A program made the position numbers and the translations under genes. Below are positions 63,831 to 64,000 of a stretch of DNA of 64,000 bases, piece after piece. Every line of letters begins with the position of its first letter. Position 1 is the first letter of the stretch. The DNA is from Rhodamnia argentea (Eukaryota; Streptophyta; Magnoliopsida; Myrtales; Myrtaceae), in contig NC_063156.1 in assembly GCF_020921035.1 (NCBI RefSeq), positions 24,228,283-24,292,282 on the forward strand. Direction: 5' to 3'. Below the pieces are notes generated by a model. The model had not been told where the DNA came from. It did no database searches and was given only the letters and a program-made list of their open reading frames with translations.

Positions 63831-64000
63831 TATTACACTTTTACCGATTTAATCCGAAACCTTTTAATTTTGTCGATTCAGTCCTAAACCTTTTCAACTT
63901 TTGCTAATTCGTCCTTCCGGCCAATTTAGCTTCCAAAAAATGCTTACTTGGATTCCTAGTAAACGCCTGCCGTCCTATATAAATGGTCTAGCACTGACGT
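63815..64000. mobile_element. Start of another MITE of the same family, cut by the window edge
   Basis: 'gtcctaaacctattacact' and 'gattcagtcctaaacctttt' repeat the left-arm motifs of the preceding element, followed by 'ggccaatttagcttcc'. The right half lies outside the window. Confidence 0.45.

Overview
The window is nuclear DNA of a flowering plant, almost certainly a dicot. It has GT-AG introns, protein families with plant architecture (pectate lyase, miraculin-like Kunitz inhibitor, GEM-like GRAM protein, NHL/LEA_2 protein, plant CDT1) and A+T-rich intergenic DNA packed with Ty1/copia, hAT, Mutator-like and LINE debris. The abundant 'caattcagtcctaaac' type repeats look familiar from Myrtaceae such as Eucalyptus, but that is memory and was not checked. 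One 100-N assembly gap lies at 4451-4550.

Layout. 0-1.3 kb: 5' part of a pectate lyase (-), cut by the window edge. 4.0-4.45 kb: C-terminal exon of an unidentified acidic protein (-) beside the gap. 6.9-8.8 kb: frame-broken three-exon copy of the RNA polymerase subunit NRPB12 (-). 12.7-14.0 kb: frame-broken GEM-like GRAM-domain gene (+) with a 5'-truncated LINE just downstream. 15.8-16.4 kb: miraculin-like Kunitz inhibitor (-) with one frameshift. 18.35-21.9 kb: intact CDT1 replication-licensing gene (-). 23.3-23.9 kb: dense cluster of G-box/ACGT elements with no recognised gene. 27.3-31.7 kb: intact 11-exon BRO1-domain gene (+). 32.6-38.4 kb: full-length but dead copia element (-) carrying a nested hAT-like MITE. 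39.2-41.2 kb: intact DUF1308/C7orf25-like gene (+). 42.1-42.9 kb: NHL6-like membrane protein (-). 43.4-48.4 kb: Mutator-type MITE, then a hAT-type element split by a 2.5-kb solo LTR. 49.9-54.3 kb: intact 10-exon alcohol dehydrogenase-like gene (-). 55.2-57.4 kb: intact METTL21-type methyltransferase (-). 57.4-58.7 kb: Mutator-like element with GC-rich cargo. 59.0-63.1 kb: tandem duplicate of the alcohol dehydrogenase that is now a pseudogene. 63.4 kb to the end: more MITE-type repeats.

Exon models were built by hand from splice sites and family conservation. For CDT1, BRO1, DUF1308, ADH copy A and the methyltransferase, the spliced lengths (1503, 1272, 1416, 1128 and 858 nt) are all multiples of three with no internal stops, which supports both the models and the base accuracy. 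The broken frames in NRPB12, GEM-like and ADH copy B therefore look mostly biological. The genes are unrelated housekeeping, defence and metabolic loci and form no operon-like system. The only gene cluster is the ADH tandem pair, with the methyltransferase gene between the copies. I found no clearly new biological system. The most interesting items are the nested transposons with readable target-site duplications, the unexplained G-box cluster, and the decay pattern of the duplicated genes.
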